A DNA stretch of 64,000 nucleotides from Gammaproteobacteria bacterium (GCA_028821195.1 JAPPHB010000015.1:62001-126000), one strand, 5' to 3'. Positions 9,690-18,123 are shown, numbered from the stretch's first letter. The notes: a model not told the origin generated them from the letters alone. Made by a program: numbers and translations.

Positions 9690-10748
9690 TCAGTGCTCCA
9701 GGTTCAGATTGTAGCGCATGATGCGGCCGTGCGGGCCTTCCCGATCGCGCTCGACCTCGAACACTTCTCCCCCGACGGTCTCCGGCACCGTCGCCTCGAG
9801 GTGCGCCACATCGGACGGGGAGAGATGTACTCGGCGCCCGTCGACCATCAGCCCTCTCCGGCTCAGCCCGACGATCGCAGCCCCGACGCCCGGCTGCCTG
9901 AGCACGTAGGCCACCGCCGCGTCCGCCATGGCGGCCCCGTGCCGCGCGGCCAGCCCCGCGAGCGCCCCCCGAGCCCGCCCGAGCACCTCCCGGCCACCCA
10001 CCTCCTCGGCGATCAGGCGGTACTTGGTCAGCGACCTGGACTCCGCCGGTACACCGCCGGCGTCCGACAGGAGCCCGCCCGCCAGGGCCCCATAGGCGAA
10101 CACCGTGACGCCCCGCTCGCGGCAGAGCTTCGTCAGGCCCTTCAGGGGACGGCGGTCGAGAAGCGAGAGCTGGACCTGGCTGGACACCACCGCGATGCCC
10201 GCGTCCAGGAGGGTGCCGAGCGCGGCCCGGTCGAAGTTGGTGACGCCCAGGTGGCGGATGATCCCCTCCTGCCGGAGCTCCGCAAGCCACTCGGCGGCGC
10301 GCACCCACTTCGGTTGCGAGAGGTCCCACCACGCGAACTGCACCAACTCGAGTGCGTCGACCCGGAGGCGGTCCCGTGACCGCTGCACCACGCGGCGGAC
10401 GTAGTTGCGGTCGATAGTGGACAGGGCGTCGAGGTCGGGCACGAACTTGGTATGGACGGCGACGTCGTCGGCGATATCCGGTCGTCCGGCCAGCCAGTCC
10501 CCGATGATGCGCTCCACGCCCGTATAGATGTCGGCGCAGTCCAGGACGAGGGGGCTTTCAGCCGCGGCCGCCGCGTCCAGGGCCGCGAAGGCGCGCTCCC
10601 TGCCCCAACCGTCGCTGTGGCCCTCGGAGAGCTGCCAGCACCCCCGGATCACCCCGGACGGAGGCAGCCGGAGAGGTGGCTGAACTGGATTCACCGGGGG
10701 GAGTCCGTGGATGCCTCTCCGCTCGCATGCCGGCGTGACTCCGCCCAC
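9690..10748 (-). CDS. Aldo/keto reductase family oxidoreductase
   Basis: A 352-residue (beta/alpha)8 aldo/keto reductase. The catalytic Asp-Tyr pair (DCADIYTGVE, about residues 69-75) and Lys (VHTKFV, about 98) are present, as is the C-terminal cofactor region (GVGAAIVGLSRRG). The usual catalytic histidine (LQIHWWD-like in relatives) reads VQFAWWD here, so the tetrad appears incomplete; activity may be altered or the cofactor used differently. The ATG start lies 6 bases after the stop of the upstream TIGR04076-type gene, so the two are cotranscribed. About 25 N-terminal residues look extra, so a start at GTG 10694 is possible. Confidence 0.87.
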   Translation of the reverse strand: MGGVTPACERRGIHGLPPVNPVQPPLRLPPSGVIRGCWQLSEGHSDGWGRERAFAALDAAAAAESPLVLDCADIYTGVERIIGDWLAGRPDIADDVAVHTKFVPDLDALSTIDRNYVRRVVQRSRDRLRVDALELVQFAWWDLSQPKWVRAAEWLAELRQEGIIRHLGVTNFDRAALGTLLDAGIAVVSSQVQLSLLDRRPLKGLTKLCRERGVTVFAYGALAGGLLSDAGGVPAESRSLTKYRLIAEEVGGREVLGRARGALAGLAARHGAAMADAAVAYVLRQPGVGAAIVGLSRRGLMVDGRRVHLSPSDVAHLEATVPETVGGEVFEVERDREGPHGRIMRYNLNLEH

Positions 10749-10754
10749 GGGCGG

Positions 10755-11090
10755 TCAATCCAGCGGAACACGCGTGACCTCGCTGTGGCGGAAGGTCGAC
10801 CTGCCGGTCCGGGTGATGCGGAAGCGGGCGCCGCAGTGCGGGTCGGGGCAGGCGATCTCCGTGTCCGTGGTCATCCAGTCGTGGGGGTGCGTGTCGCGCT
10901 GCTTTGCGGGGAGGAGGGGAAGAAGGGCGGCCAGGGGGTAGAGCGGAAATGTCTGACCGGCGGGAAAGGACAGGTTCTCCCCGCTGAGCTCGAAGTAGTC
11001 GCCTGCCTTGTGGTTGCACACCATGTCGCGCTCGCCGGCGACCACCTCGACCCGCAGATCGTAGAGTTCGAAGACGTCGTCGACGCTCAT
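10755..11090 (-). CDS. TIGR04076 family protein
   Basis: A 111-residue protein with YDLRVEVV at the start, then CNHKAGDYFELSGENLSFP, a middle segment LYPLAALLPLLPAKQRDT and a CPDPHCGARFRI tail. This order matches the TIGR04076 family of small cysteine-containing proteins of unknown biochemical role. It is the first gene of a two-gene unit with the aldo/keto reductase that begins 6 bases downstream, and I recall such proteins encoded beside or fused to that type of oxidoreductase. It may bind a metal through the three or four cysteines. Confidence 0.8.
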   Translation of the reverse strand: MSVDDVFELYDLRVEVVAGERDMVCNHKAGDYFELSGENLSFPAGQTFPLYPLAALLPLLPAKQRDTHPHDWMTTDTEIACPDPHCGARFRITRTGRSTFRHSEVTRVPLD

Positions 11091-11164
11091 GCGCGCATCC
11101 TCATTTCGCCAGGGAACGGATCACGGAAGCTGGCCCGGCCGGTGCCGATCCTCGATCATAGGGC

Positions 11165-12616
11165 GTGTCCAGTCACCCGGAAAACCCACCCGGCACCGTG
11201 AACTCCGCACCCGATCCGACACCGTCCCCGCGCTCGCACGCGCAGACGCCGGCACCGCTCGACTTCCACCTGGGCCTTGCTGGTGCGGCGGCTCCGATCC
11301 TGGTTTTCGCCGCGGGCGCGGCCTGGCTGGGCTTCTCGGGGGCTCCAGACGAGCGCGGGCTGTGGCCGGTCCTCCTGGCAGCCCTCGGGGTCGGACTGCT
11401 GGTAGCCCGCAGCGCCTCCGCGTACAGCGCGGCCGCGCTCAGGGGCATGTCCCGCCCGATCGTGATGCTCATGGTCGCCGCGTGGCTGCTGGCGGGCGTC
11501 TTCTCGGCCGTGTTGCGCGAATCGGGCCTCGTACACGCTCTCGTCTGGGCCGGAAGCGAACTCGGTGTACGCGGCGGAGGCTTCGTCCTCATGTCGTTCC
11601 TGATCGCGGTTCTGTTCTCCACGGCCACGGGGACCAGCCTGGGCACCATCCTGATCTGCGCTCCGCTCCTCTATCCCGCCGCCGGCGTCCTGGACGCGAG
11701 TCCGGTCGTCCTCATCGGGGCCATCCTGGCCGGGGCCACCTTCGGCGACAACGTCTCGCCAGTATCCGACACGACGATCGCGTCGGCGAGCAGCCAGGGG
11801 GCGCCCATGGGGGGCGTGGTGCGCAGCCGCCTCCGGTACGCGCTTCCCGCCGCGGCGGTCGCGGCCCTCGTACTCACTCTGCTGGGAGGCGCGGAAACCG
11901 AGGTCACGCAGGCGCCGGGACAGGGCGCGATGCTCGAGGGTAACCCGGCTGCGCTGCCCATGCTGCTGGCGCCATTGGCCGCTTTCGTCATGCTGTGGCG
12001 AGGGCGTGGCCTGGTGGAGAGCCTCTTCTCCGGTGTGGCCGCGGCTGTGGTCCTGGCCCTGGCGCTGGGGCTCGTCGCACCGGCAGACCTCGTCTACATC
12101 GACCGGGAGGCCTTCCAGGCCCGCGGGCTCATCCTTGACGGGATGGAGGGGGCGGTGGGGATCGTCGTGTTCACCATCCTGCTGATGGGCATTGTGGGGG
12201 CCGCGCAGGAAGCGGGCATCCTGGACCGCCTGGCACAGAGTTCCCGGTCGGCGGCCGAAACCGCGCGCGCCGCCGAGCTGCGCATCTTCGGCGTGACCAG
12301 CGTGGCGGTCCTGCTGACGACGCATTCGGTCATGGCCATCCTCGCCGTCGGCGACCTGGTCCGGGATTCGGGCAGGCGCGCCGGCATCGGCCGTTTCAGG
12401 CGCGCCAACCTCCTCGACATGACCGTGTGCACCTACCCCTTTCTCCTCCCCTTCTTCATCCCCACCATCCTGGCCGCCTCGGCCACGGCGTCCGGCGAAT
12501 CGTTCGGGATCGCGCGCGTGTCGGCCCTCGAAGCCGGTCTGGCCAACGCATATTCCTGGGCGCTCCTCGGCGTGATGCTGGCCGCGATCTGGACGGGGTT
12601 CGGGAGGTCCGAATGA
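11165..12616 (+). CDS. Na+/H+ antiporter, NhaC family
   Basis: A 483-residue polytopic membrane protein with about eleven hydrophobic segments. A proline- and serine-rich N-terminal tail of about 35 residues precedes the first helix. The family signature GATFGDNVSPVSDTTIASAS lies at about residues 193-212 and is the expected ion-translocation region of NhaC-type antiporters. It starts at GTG 11165. The last four bases (ATGA) overlap the start of the following MBL-fold hydrolase, so the two are translationally coupled. The substrate could be another cation or an organic acid; the family is mixed. Confidence 0.82.
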   Translation: MSSHPENPPGTVNSAPDPTPSPRSHAQTPAPLDFHLGLAGAAAPILVFAAGAAWLGFSGAPDERGLWPVLLAALGVGLLVARSASAYSAAALRGMSRPIVMLMVAAWLLAGVFSAVLRESGLVHALVWAGSELGVRGGGFVLMSFLIAVLFSTATGTSLGTILICAPLLYPAAGVLDASPVVLIGAILAGATFGDNVSPVSDTTIASASSQGAPMGGVVRSRLRYALPAAAVAALVLTLLGGAETEVTQAPGQGAMLEGNPAALPMLLAPLAAFVMLWRGRGLVESLFSGVAAAVVLALALGLVAPADLVYIDREAFQARGLILDGMEGAVGIVVFTILLMGIVGAAQEAGILDRLAQSSRSAAETARAAELRIFGVTSVAVLLTTHSVMAILAVGDLVRDSGRRAGIGRFRRANLLDMTVCTYPFLLPFFIPTILAASATASGESFGIARVSALEAGLANAYSWALLGVMLAAIWTGFGRSE

Positions 12617-13575
12617 CACTTGGCGTTCGGCCCTTCACGCACGGCCTGCACGAGCTCGGATCCCGATGCTATGCGTGGATCCAGCCCGATGGCGGTTGGG
12701 GTTGGAGCAATGCGGGACTCATCGTTGACGGCGACGAGAGCCTCCTCGTGGACACCCTGTTCGACCTTAAGCTGACCCGTGCCATGCTCGCAGCCATGCG
12801 CGATGCCGAGCCGGTCGCCGTGCGCAACATCGACAAGCTCGTCAACACCCACGCGAATCCCGACCACTGCAACGGCAACGAGTTGGTGGCCGGGGCGGAG
12901 ATCATCGCCTCAAGGGCCGCAGCCGAGGAGATGACCGCCCAGAGCCCGGAGCGGCTCGCAATGCTCATGGACGCGGCTCCGGGCATGGGCGAGACGGGCC
13001 GATTCCTCATCGAGGCTTTCGGCGCCTTTGACTTCGAAGGAATCACACAGGTCCTTCCGACAACCACCTTCGAAGGCCATCACCGGACGCGCGTCGGAGA
13101 CAAGAGCATCGTCCTGAAGCAGTTCGGCCCGTGCCATACGACGGGTGACATCCTGGTCTACGTACCGGACGACCAGCTCATCTTCACAGGCGATATTCTG
13201 TTCATCGAGGGCCACCCGATCCTGTGGGCCGGACCCGTTGCGAACTGGATCGCCGCGTGCGACTACATGCTCGGGTTGCCTGTTGAAGTTGTGGTCCCGG
13301 GCCACGGTCCGGTCACCGACAAGCGCGGCATCCGGGCGGTGCGGGATTACCTGGTGTATGTGCGGGACGAGGCCAGGATCCGCTTCGACGCGGGTTTGAG
13401 CGTCCATGACGCGGCGATGGACATCTCGCTCGCCGACTTCGATTCGTGGGGGGATGCCGAACGGATCGTTGTCAACGTCGCGACGCTGTATCGGGAATTC
13501 GGCTCGGCCGAGGAACCTGGCGATCCGTTCGCGCTGATGGCCAGGATTCGCAGTGAGCGAGCCGGGCCGCGATAA
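12613..13575 (+). CDS. MBL-fold metallo-hydrolase
   Basis: A 320-residue metallo-beta-lactamase-fold protein. The metal motif reads NTHANPDHCNGN in place of HxHxDH, so the second histidine is asparagine, a variant known from several MBL subfamilies. Other ligands are visible in FGPCHTTGD, the FTGDILFI strand and VVPGHGP. The start at ATG 12613 overlaps the antiporter stop as ATGA; a longer open frame upstream lies inside the antiporter gene and is rejected. The substrate is not predictable. The stop is followed within 3 bases by the left boundary repeat of the genomic island. Confidence 0.88.
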   Translation: MTLGVRPFTHGLHELGSRCYAWIQPDGGWGWSNAGLIVDGDESLLVDTLFDLKLTRAMLAAMRDAEPVAVRNIDKLVNTHANPDHCNGNELVAGAEIIASRAAAEEMTAQSPERLAMLMDAAPGMGETGRFLIEAFGAFDFEGITQVLPTTTFEGHHRTRVGDKSIVLKQFGPCHTTGDILVYVPDDQLIFTGDILFIEGHPILWAGPVANWIAACDYMLGLPVEVVVPGHGPVTDKRGIRAVRDYLVYVRDEARIRFDAGLSVHDAAMDISLADFDSWGDAERIVVNVATLYREFGSAEEPGDPFALMARIRSERAGPR

Positions 13576-13577
13576 TC

Positions 13578-13595
13578 ACATCCTGCCGGGATGGC
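13578..13595. repeat. Left attachment-site repeat of the genomic island (attL/attR pair with 37847-37864)
   Basis: The 18 bases acatcctgccgggatggc occur here and again at 37847-37864, where they overlap the start of tRNA-Leu. The integrase lies just inside the right copy. This left copy also forms a perfect hairpin (ATCCTGCC-GGGAT-GGCAGGAT, 13580-13600) right after the MBL stop codon and may act as its terminator. Confidence 0.75.
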
Positions 13596-13600
13596 AGGAT

Positions 13601-13994
13601 ACGGATGCTATGAATCGCGGCAAGGAATCGTCTAAGTTCAACTGGGACTGCACGATCTGCGTTTCTTGCCGTTGGACTCTACCTTGCTGGATCGTGCCGG
13701 GGAAGCGGGAAAACGGGACGTGAATAGCGGGACTCTCACCCGCCGCATCTCCTTGCCGAAGGCATCCGGCGTCTTAGCGCCAATCGTGAACGCCACCTCA
13801 CGTGTCACCACCAGTGTTGAGTCAGTTGACCGGAGGTTCGCCGCCCTGAACAGACGTAGCCATACGGCAGATCGCGTCGCAGATGGACGCTAACGGTTCT
13901 TGCCCCATGCATTGCCGAACTGGAGAGAGAGCGGCGACAATTCCTGTGTAGCTGCGGGGGCCGGAGAGCCTACACCAAGGGAGGGTCGAAGGAC
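13601..13994. other. Island left end without a convincing gene
   Basis: No reading frame here has a good start with a ribosome-binding site and protein-like composition. The 75-codon frame at 13666-13893 lacks recognisable features. The region may hold integrase binding sites next to the attachment repeat. Confidence 0.4.
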
Positions 13995-14339
13995 ATGGTT
14001 CAACAAGCGAAGCCGAAATCGGGAGACTCGAACGGACAGGCGTTTGTCGATAGGGACAGGATGATCAGAGACATGCGGAGAGTCGTTCGGCATATCTGCC
14101 ACCACGGTGGGTATGCCCGTGACAGGAGATGGGCGACCGTCGCCCTACCGGGGTTCGATGACGCGTTGAGGCACGACGGCGACGCCTTGCTCACCGGTGA
14201 AACGCGGAGCGAGAAGATGCGTGACGAGGCGCTTCTGAAGAGCTACGGGGCAGTACGACGCATCAAGCGTCATGCGCTTGCTCTGGCCGAGCGAGCAGTT
14301 TCGTCTCCCGGGGTTATGGTTCGCGCGCTAGCGACGTGA
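13995..14339 (+). CDS. Hypothetical protein
   Basis: A 114-residue basic frame starting ATG 13995, with GGGAGGG about 11 bases upstream. The middle (DRMIRDMRRVVRHICHHGGYARD) is histidine- and arginine-rich and the end (AVRRIKRHALALAERAV) is helical. I recognise no family. It lies between the island boundary and tnpB, and there is no sign that it is the TnpA transposase partner (no HUH motif with downstream tyrosine). It could be a remnant. Confidence 0.3.
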   Translation: MVQQAKPKSGDSNGQAFVDRDRMIRDMRRVVRHICHHGGYARDRRWATVALPGFDDALRHDGDALLTGETRSEKMRDEALLKSYGAVRRIKRHALALAERAVSSPGVMVRALAT

Positions 14340-14479
14340 AGTGAATTGATGCTCGGAGTTGCCGGCTCCCGTGAGCCCGATGGACGGCTGGCGTCTGTTC
14401 GCCTTGGCCCGCCCCTCAAGCCTTCCGTGGCGGACCTTGCGGGCGCGACCAGGTTGACAGGGGCGTGACGATCTGAACG

Positions 14480-15706
14480 ATGGGAGGCATGGGAACGCCA
14501 CGGACCGTTTCGCAGGCCATCAAGGGCCGTCTGTATCCGTCGCGGGAACAAGCCGCGACTCTCTCCCGGATGCGCTTCCTGCTGGCGTGCATCCGGGAGA
14601 GGGTGCGGGCCGAATCGCGCGAGTTTTACGAGCGCGAGAAGAAGGGTTGTTCGGTCGGTTGGCTCCAGAAGGAGGTCGCGCAGCCGATGCACCGGCGGCT
14701 CGGTTGGCCGTGCGACGCCCTGTCGGTCGTGAACGTGGTCGCCATGCATCATCAGGCGCTGCGGAACTGGTGGCGCAGGCCCGACCACTATGACGCCCCG
14801 TCGAGACGGGCTCCCGAACGATGTCCCGTCAACCCCTACGTCCACAATCAGCGGTTGGAAACCGATGTCGAGCGGGGGCGGGTGCGGCTGTTCGGCAACA
14901 AGGTGGGCTGGATGCGTTGGCGGTCAGGTTTACCGAGAGTCGTTGAGACCTGGTGGGTGAAGTCACCCTCGCCAAAGGAGGACCGGGGATTTTTCTGGCG
15001 TCTTGCTGATGGACGACTCATCAAGATCAACTCGGGTCGCGTCTCGTACCGGGGCGGGCATTGGTACCTGGCCATCCAGTACGAGGGTCCGGCCCCCGAG
15101 TATGCGGAGCCGAAGGCGCTGGCCGTGGGAATCGACCCCGGCATCCGGGCCATGACGGCGCACGATGGCGAGCAGTCGCTGGAGTTCGCTCGGGTGCCCG
15201 AGCGCTCGAAGAAGCGGCGGCGGCGGTTGGATCGCAAGATCGCGCGTTGCAAGCGCGGGTCGCGCCGGCACCGGAAGCTCGTTTTGACTCGCTCCCGACT
15301 GATGGAGCGGGAAGGAAACATGAGGCGTGACCGGACCCACAAGGCCACGCGAAAGCTGATCGACCATGCGCGAATCGTGGGATACGAGGACCCGAGCGCG
15401 AAGGCATGGCAGGAGTCCGGTTTCTTCGGTGAGGCGAGCCGCGAGGCTGCTGCGGGCGAGTTCTGCCGCCAGATCGAGTACAAGGGCGACTGGGCGGGCC
15501 GTGAGGTTGTGGCCGTGCCGGAATCGGCGTCGAGTACGCAGACTTGCTACGCTTGCGGCGAGCGGACGGTGCATCCGCTGGGAGAGCGGGCGTATTCGTG
15601 CCCGCACTGCGGGTATCGGGCCAGACGAGACGAAAACGCGGCGCTGAACGTGCGCGCCGCTGCGATACAGGGAGCGCGGGCAGCGCTGCCCGAGGCGGTC
15701 ATGTGA
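14480..15706 (+). CDS. tnpB: RNA-guided nuclease TnpB (IS200/IS605-type OrfB)
   Basis: A 408-residue TnpB with an intact RuvC site: Asp219 in AVGIDPGIRA, Glu303 in VGYEDPS and Asp384 in RRDENAALN. The zinc-ribbon cysteines CYACG and CPHCG lie between the last two. The N-terminal IKGRLYPSREQ segment is typical. It starts at ATG 14480 or ATG 14489. TnpB proteins cut DNA guided by a right-end RNA and help the transposon persist. No tnpA is nearby, so this copy cannot move alone or relies on one elsewhere. The family relation is clear; activity is inferred from the complete catalytic residues. Confidence 0.93.
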   Translation: MGGMGTPRTVSQAIKGRLYPSREQAATLSRMRFLLACIRERVRAESREFYEREKKGCSVGWLQKEVAQPMHRRLGWPCDALSVVNVVAMHHQALRNWWRRPDHYDAPSRRAPERCPVNPYVHNQRLETDVERGRVRLFGNKVGWMRWRSGLPRVVETWWVKSPSPKEDRGFFWRLADGRLIKINSGRVSYRGGHWYLAIQYEGPAPEYAEPKALAVGIDPGIRAMTAHDGEQSLEFARVPERSKKRRRRLDRKIARCKRGSRRHRKLVLTRSRLMEREGNMRRDRTHKATRKLIDHARIVGYEDPSAKAWQESGFFGEASREAAAGEFCRQIEYKGDWAGREVVAVPESASSTQTCYACGERTVHPLGERAYSCPHCGYRARRDENAALNVRAAAIQGARAALPEAVM

Positions 15707-15766
15707 TCGCCCGAAATGTGCGGGTGACGGAGAGAGGTTTCAGCCCTTCGGGGCGGTGCTCCCGGA
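15610..15766 (+). ncRNA. Candidate omega/reRNA guide scaffold at the tnpB 3' end
   Basis: TnpB guide RNAs come from the tnpB 3' end and the transposon right end. Just after the stop lies a nested hairpin: GCCC-TTCG-GGGC (15743-15754, a UUCG tetraloop) inside CGGAG (15728-15732) paired with CTCCCG (15759-15764). If this is the scaffold end, the guide would begin near 15765. Boundaries are inferred and the 5' end is arbitrary. Confidence 0.35.
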
Positions 15767-15999
15767 TGATCCCGCCCATCCCTGCCCGGCGTAATCGTCG
15801 CAGCGCTCGACGGCGTCTCTGTAAGCGATTGTCGCGCAATGGCTTGCCCGGAGGGCGTCGCGATGGCGAGATAGCCGGGTCGCGAGTGCCACGCGCTGCC
15901 CGGGTTCGAGACGGGGTGACACGATGACGAGTCGCGATCGACGGGATGAGCCGGGTCGCGAGTGCCACATGTGGCCCGAAGTCGGAGTCGCCACAGTGG
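15767..15999. other. Intergenic region with a 20-bp direct repeat
   Basis: AGCCGGGTCGCGAGTGCCAC occurs at 15873-15892 and again at 15949-15968, 76 bp apart. No gene is visible. The copies could mark the transposon end or a recombination scar. Confidence 0.4.
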
Positions 16000-16038
16000 T
16001 TGACGCGGTGCGAGACCATCCGCTAGCATTATGCTAGC
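16000..16038 (+). promoter_or_regulatory. Toxin-antitoxin promoter with palindromic operator
   Basis: TTGACG (16000-16005) and TAGCAT (16024-16029) are spaced 18 bp, a plausible sigma-70 promoter. A perfect 17-bp palindrome GCTAGCATTATGCTAGC (16022-16038) covers the -10 box and ends 20 bases before the antitoxin start. Ribbon-helix-helix antitoxins of this class bind such palindromes, alone or with the toxin, to repress their own operon. Confidence 0.6.
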
Positions 16039-16058
16039 ACCCGACCTAGGAGGCACAC

Positions 16059-16295
16059 TTGGGCAACCTGACCATACGCAATCTGCACGACGACGTGATC
16101 GACCGGCTCAAGGCCCAGGCCAAGGCAAATGAGCGCTCGCTGGAGGGAGAGGTTCGCCATGTGCTCACCCGCGAGGTGACCAGCTACCTTGGGACGGTCG
16201 AGTTCTTGGCTCGCGCGGACTCGCTGGCGGCGACGACAACTGGCATAAGACAGACCGACAGCACGAAGCTCATCCGGGAGGACCGGAACCGGTGA
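16059..16295 (+). CDS. FitA/VapB-like ribbon-helix-helix antitoxin
   Basis: A 78-residue protein starting TTG 16059, with AGGAGG 7 bases upstream. The N-terminus GNLTIRNLHDDVIDRLKAQAKANERSLEGEVRHVL is a typical ribbon-helix-helix DNA-binding domain of FitA-type antitoxins. The C-terminal tail (about residues 45-78) should wrap the PIN toxin. Its last four bases GTGA overlap the toxin start, which gives translational coupling. It is probably autoregulated through the palindrome just upstream. Confidence 0.85.
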   Translation: MGNLTIRNLHDDVIDRLKAQAKANERSLEGEVRHVLTREVTSYLGTVEFLARADSLAATTTGIRQTDSTKLIREDRNR

Positions 16296-17125
16296 GGGTC
16301 ACGGTCGACGCGAGCGTGGCCGTCAAGTGGTTTTTCGCGGAGGACCACCGCGAAGAAGCCCGGTACCTCCTCGCACCTAGAATCGACCGATACGCTCCAG
16401 ACCTGCTACCCGTCGAATGTGCCAACGTGATCTGGAAGAAGGCTCGCCGCCGGGAAATCGCTTCGGCGACGCCTTTTCTGGACAGGATCGCCAAGCTCCC
16501 CGAGGTCGTCCAAATCCAGCTTGGCGCGACCATACTGCGGGAAGCGACTGAGACCGCGCTGCGAATCGGTCATCCGGTCTACGACAGCCTATACATCGCC
16601 TGCGCGAGACTCACGGAATCGGTGCTTCTCACGGCGGATCGGAAACTTGCGAAGATCGTGTCGGATCACGTCCCGGAGGTGTCGGTGATCGCGCTCCAGG
16701 ATGCGTCGGCAATGGCCGATTTGAAGGAGGCTGGTCTTCGACTGGTGATCGACCGGGACAGGGTCGAGGAGTTGTGTGAGGTGTGGGACCGCGTTGATGC
16801 GACCATGGCGAGCGTCGTGGACGATTTCCATCCGGTCCCCAAGACAGGACTCCGAATCATCGCGGCCGAAACCTCACAGCTCGCGGAGACTTCACCGACC
16901 AAGCTCAGACTGATCAGGATGATCGAGGAACTGACCACCGATGAAAGGATGGATCTCTTGGTGCTCGGCTGGATCGGGGGCGGTCAGCCACACACCAGGA
17001 GGAGGTTGTTCGACATTGCGGTACGCCATGTGAACAATGCGAGGTACATCGCTGGACATGGTATGCACTGGCGCCAAGGCCTAAGGCAATGGTCCACATG
17101 GGATCGGACAGCTTCGGGCTCCTGA
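16292..17125 (+). CDS. PIN-domain toxin (VapC/FitB-like) with an extra C-terminal domain
   Basis: A 277-residue protein. Residues 1 to about 135 form a PIN ribonuclease: Asp6 (VTVDASVAVKWF), Glu42 (LPVECANVIW), Asp in HPVYDSLYIACA and Asp in TADRKL are the expected metal ligands. Solo VapC toxins are about 130-140 residues. Here about 140 more follow, with VPKTGLRIIAAETSQL and then LRLIRMIEELTTDERMDLLVLGWIGGG. The latter resembles the DUF3775 helical segment (ELxxxIxxLxxxExxxLVALxWxGRG). GTG 16292 overlaps the antitoxin stop. It probably cleaves RNA when freed from the antitoxin; the role of the extra domain is unknown. Confidence 0.82.
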   Translation: MRVTVDASVAVKWFFAEDHREEARYLLAPRIDRYAPDLLPVECANVIWKKARRREIASATPFLDRIAKLPEVVQIQLGATILREATETALRIGHPVYDSLYIACARLTESVLLTADRKLAKIVSDHVPEVSVIALQDASAMADLKEAGLRLVIDRDRVEELCEVWDRVDATMASVVDDFHPVPKTGLRIIAAETSQLAETSPTKLRLIRMIEELTTDERMDLLVLGWIGGGQPHTRRRLFDIAVRHVNNARYIAGHGMHWRQGLRQWSTWDRTASGS

Positions 17126-17126
17126 T

Positions 17127-17370
17127 CCGTTGTCCCGCGCGATTCGCCGTAGGACGGCGTCGAGTTGGGCGTGCGCGTCGGCGAGCCACTTGCGGGCGCG
17201 CCTTGTAGAGGTTGGTCAACGTCCGTCTCTTGAGCGCGTTGGCCGCCTTCTCGTCCCGGAGCACCAGGCGCGGGGGTAGCCGGGAACGGGTTCTTCGGCC
17301 CACTCCGCCCATTCGGGAGGATTGAGCCAGCGGTCTCGCAGTTCGACGAGCCGCCGGAACGCCCTTCGTG
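17127..17370 (-). pseudogene. Remnant of a DNA methyltransferase C-terminus
   Basis: On the minus strand one frame gives FRRLVELRDRWLNPPEW and EWAEEPVPGYPR. A second frame then gives LVLRDEKAANALKRRTLTNLY, and a third gives RKWLADAHAQLDAVLRRIA. Together they match the C-terminal tail I know from large SAM-dependent DNA methyltransferases of restriction systems. Two frameshifts and no upstream catalytic domain mean it is a dead fragment. It points to a lost restriction or defence system next to the toxin-antitoxin pair. Confidence 0.55.
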
Positions 17371-17503
17371 TCGCCCATGAAGGCCATGTCGGCTGGAGGC
17401 GAGCCGCCTAGGCGGTTTTCGGATCCGCAGGCGACCGCCGCTGACCTAGCAAGCGCGCCGGGTTACCCGACCCGGATCGTAGTCAGATCCCTCCCCTATG
17501 GCA

Positions 17504-17938
17504 CTATTCCTGAGGAGTATCTTCGTAGGGGACCGTCACCGATGCGGCGGCGGCGCGATCCTGCTGTTCTTGGGCCAAGTTACGCGGAGCTACTGTCGTA
17601 CTCACGCCGAGGTCGCTGCAACGCCTGCGAGCCTGCTCAAGCTCTCCCTTTTTGATGGCCAAGTCATCGATCGCCGGACGGGTAGCGATCATCGCTCTTG
17701 CGACGCGGTATCGCGCCTCGACGTATGCCCAATGCGCAGCGCTGAACGCCGCCCTCGCGTGGTTCACTGTCTCTCGTTGAGCGTAGCCACGCGAACGTTC
17801 CCTTCGGTAAGCCTCCCCGTCGGCATCGCCATGGTGGCGGCAGCGGCCCGCGATCTCCTGCTCGTGCCGGGCAGGATAAGCTCCGCAGGGCTTTCCGAAT
17901 ATGTCCACTCCTCCGCTATCTCCGCATGTGCCGCTCAT
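17504..17938 (-). CDS. Small phage-type cysteine/histidine protein, hypothetical
   Basis: A 144-residue frame from ATG 17938. The N-terminus (MSGTCGDSGG, DIFGKPCGAYP and then AGRCRHHGDADGE) resembles short phage and mobile-element proteins with C-x-G-x-PC and RCRxHG motifs, likely a zinc site. The rest is helical and alanine-rich (HARAAFSAAHWAYVEARYRVARAM). The ribosome-binding site is weak. A longer frame starting at 18088 adds 50 low-quality residues and is not preferred. The function is unknown. Confidence 0.45.
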   Translation of the reverse strand: MSGTCGDSGGVDIFGKPCGAYPARHEQEIAGRCRHHGDADGEAYRRERSRGYAQRETVNHARAAFSAAHWAYVEARYRVARAMIATRPAIDDLAIKKGELEQARRRCSDLGVSTTVAPRNLAQEQQDRAAAASVTVPYEDTPQE

Positions 17939-18123
17939 CGTTTCATGCTCGGATAGGCGTCGCCATCGTGGATACCAGCGAGAAGGATTAGTTCGATGGG
18001 TCCCGAACTGATCCCCCGAAGGGTGTCGAGGTTGCGCTCCGCCGTCAAGCTCTGAACAACTTGGCGATGGCAAACTTCCATGCCACAACCTTGTGGGGAC
18101 CTCTAACGTTGGAGGCGTTTCCC

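Noticed and set aside
4932-10379. A 1,815-codon plus-strand open frame antisense to gltB, gltD and the aldo/keto reductase
   Set aside because: High-G+C genes often leave an antisense frame open. The translation is rich in Arg, His, Ala and Gly with no domain, while the opposite strand encodes clear enzymes.
14480-15706. TnpB region as a Cas12-type CRISPR locus
   Set aside because: No repeat-spacer array is present in the window and the protein is of TnpB size.
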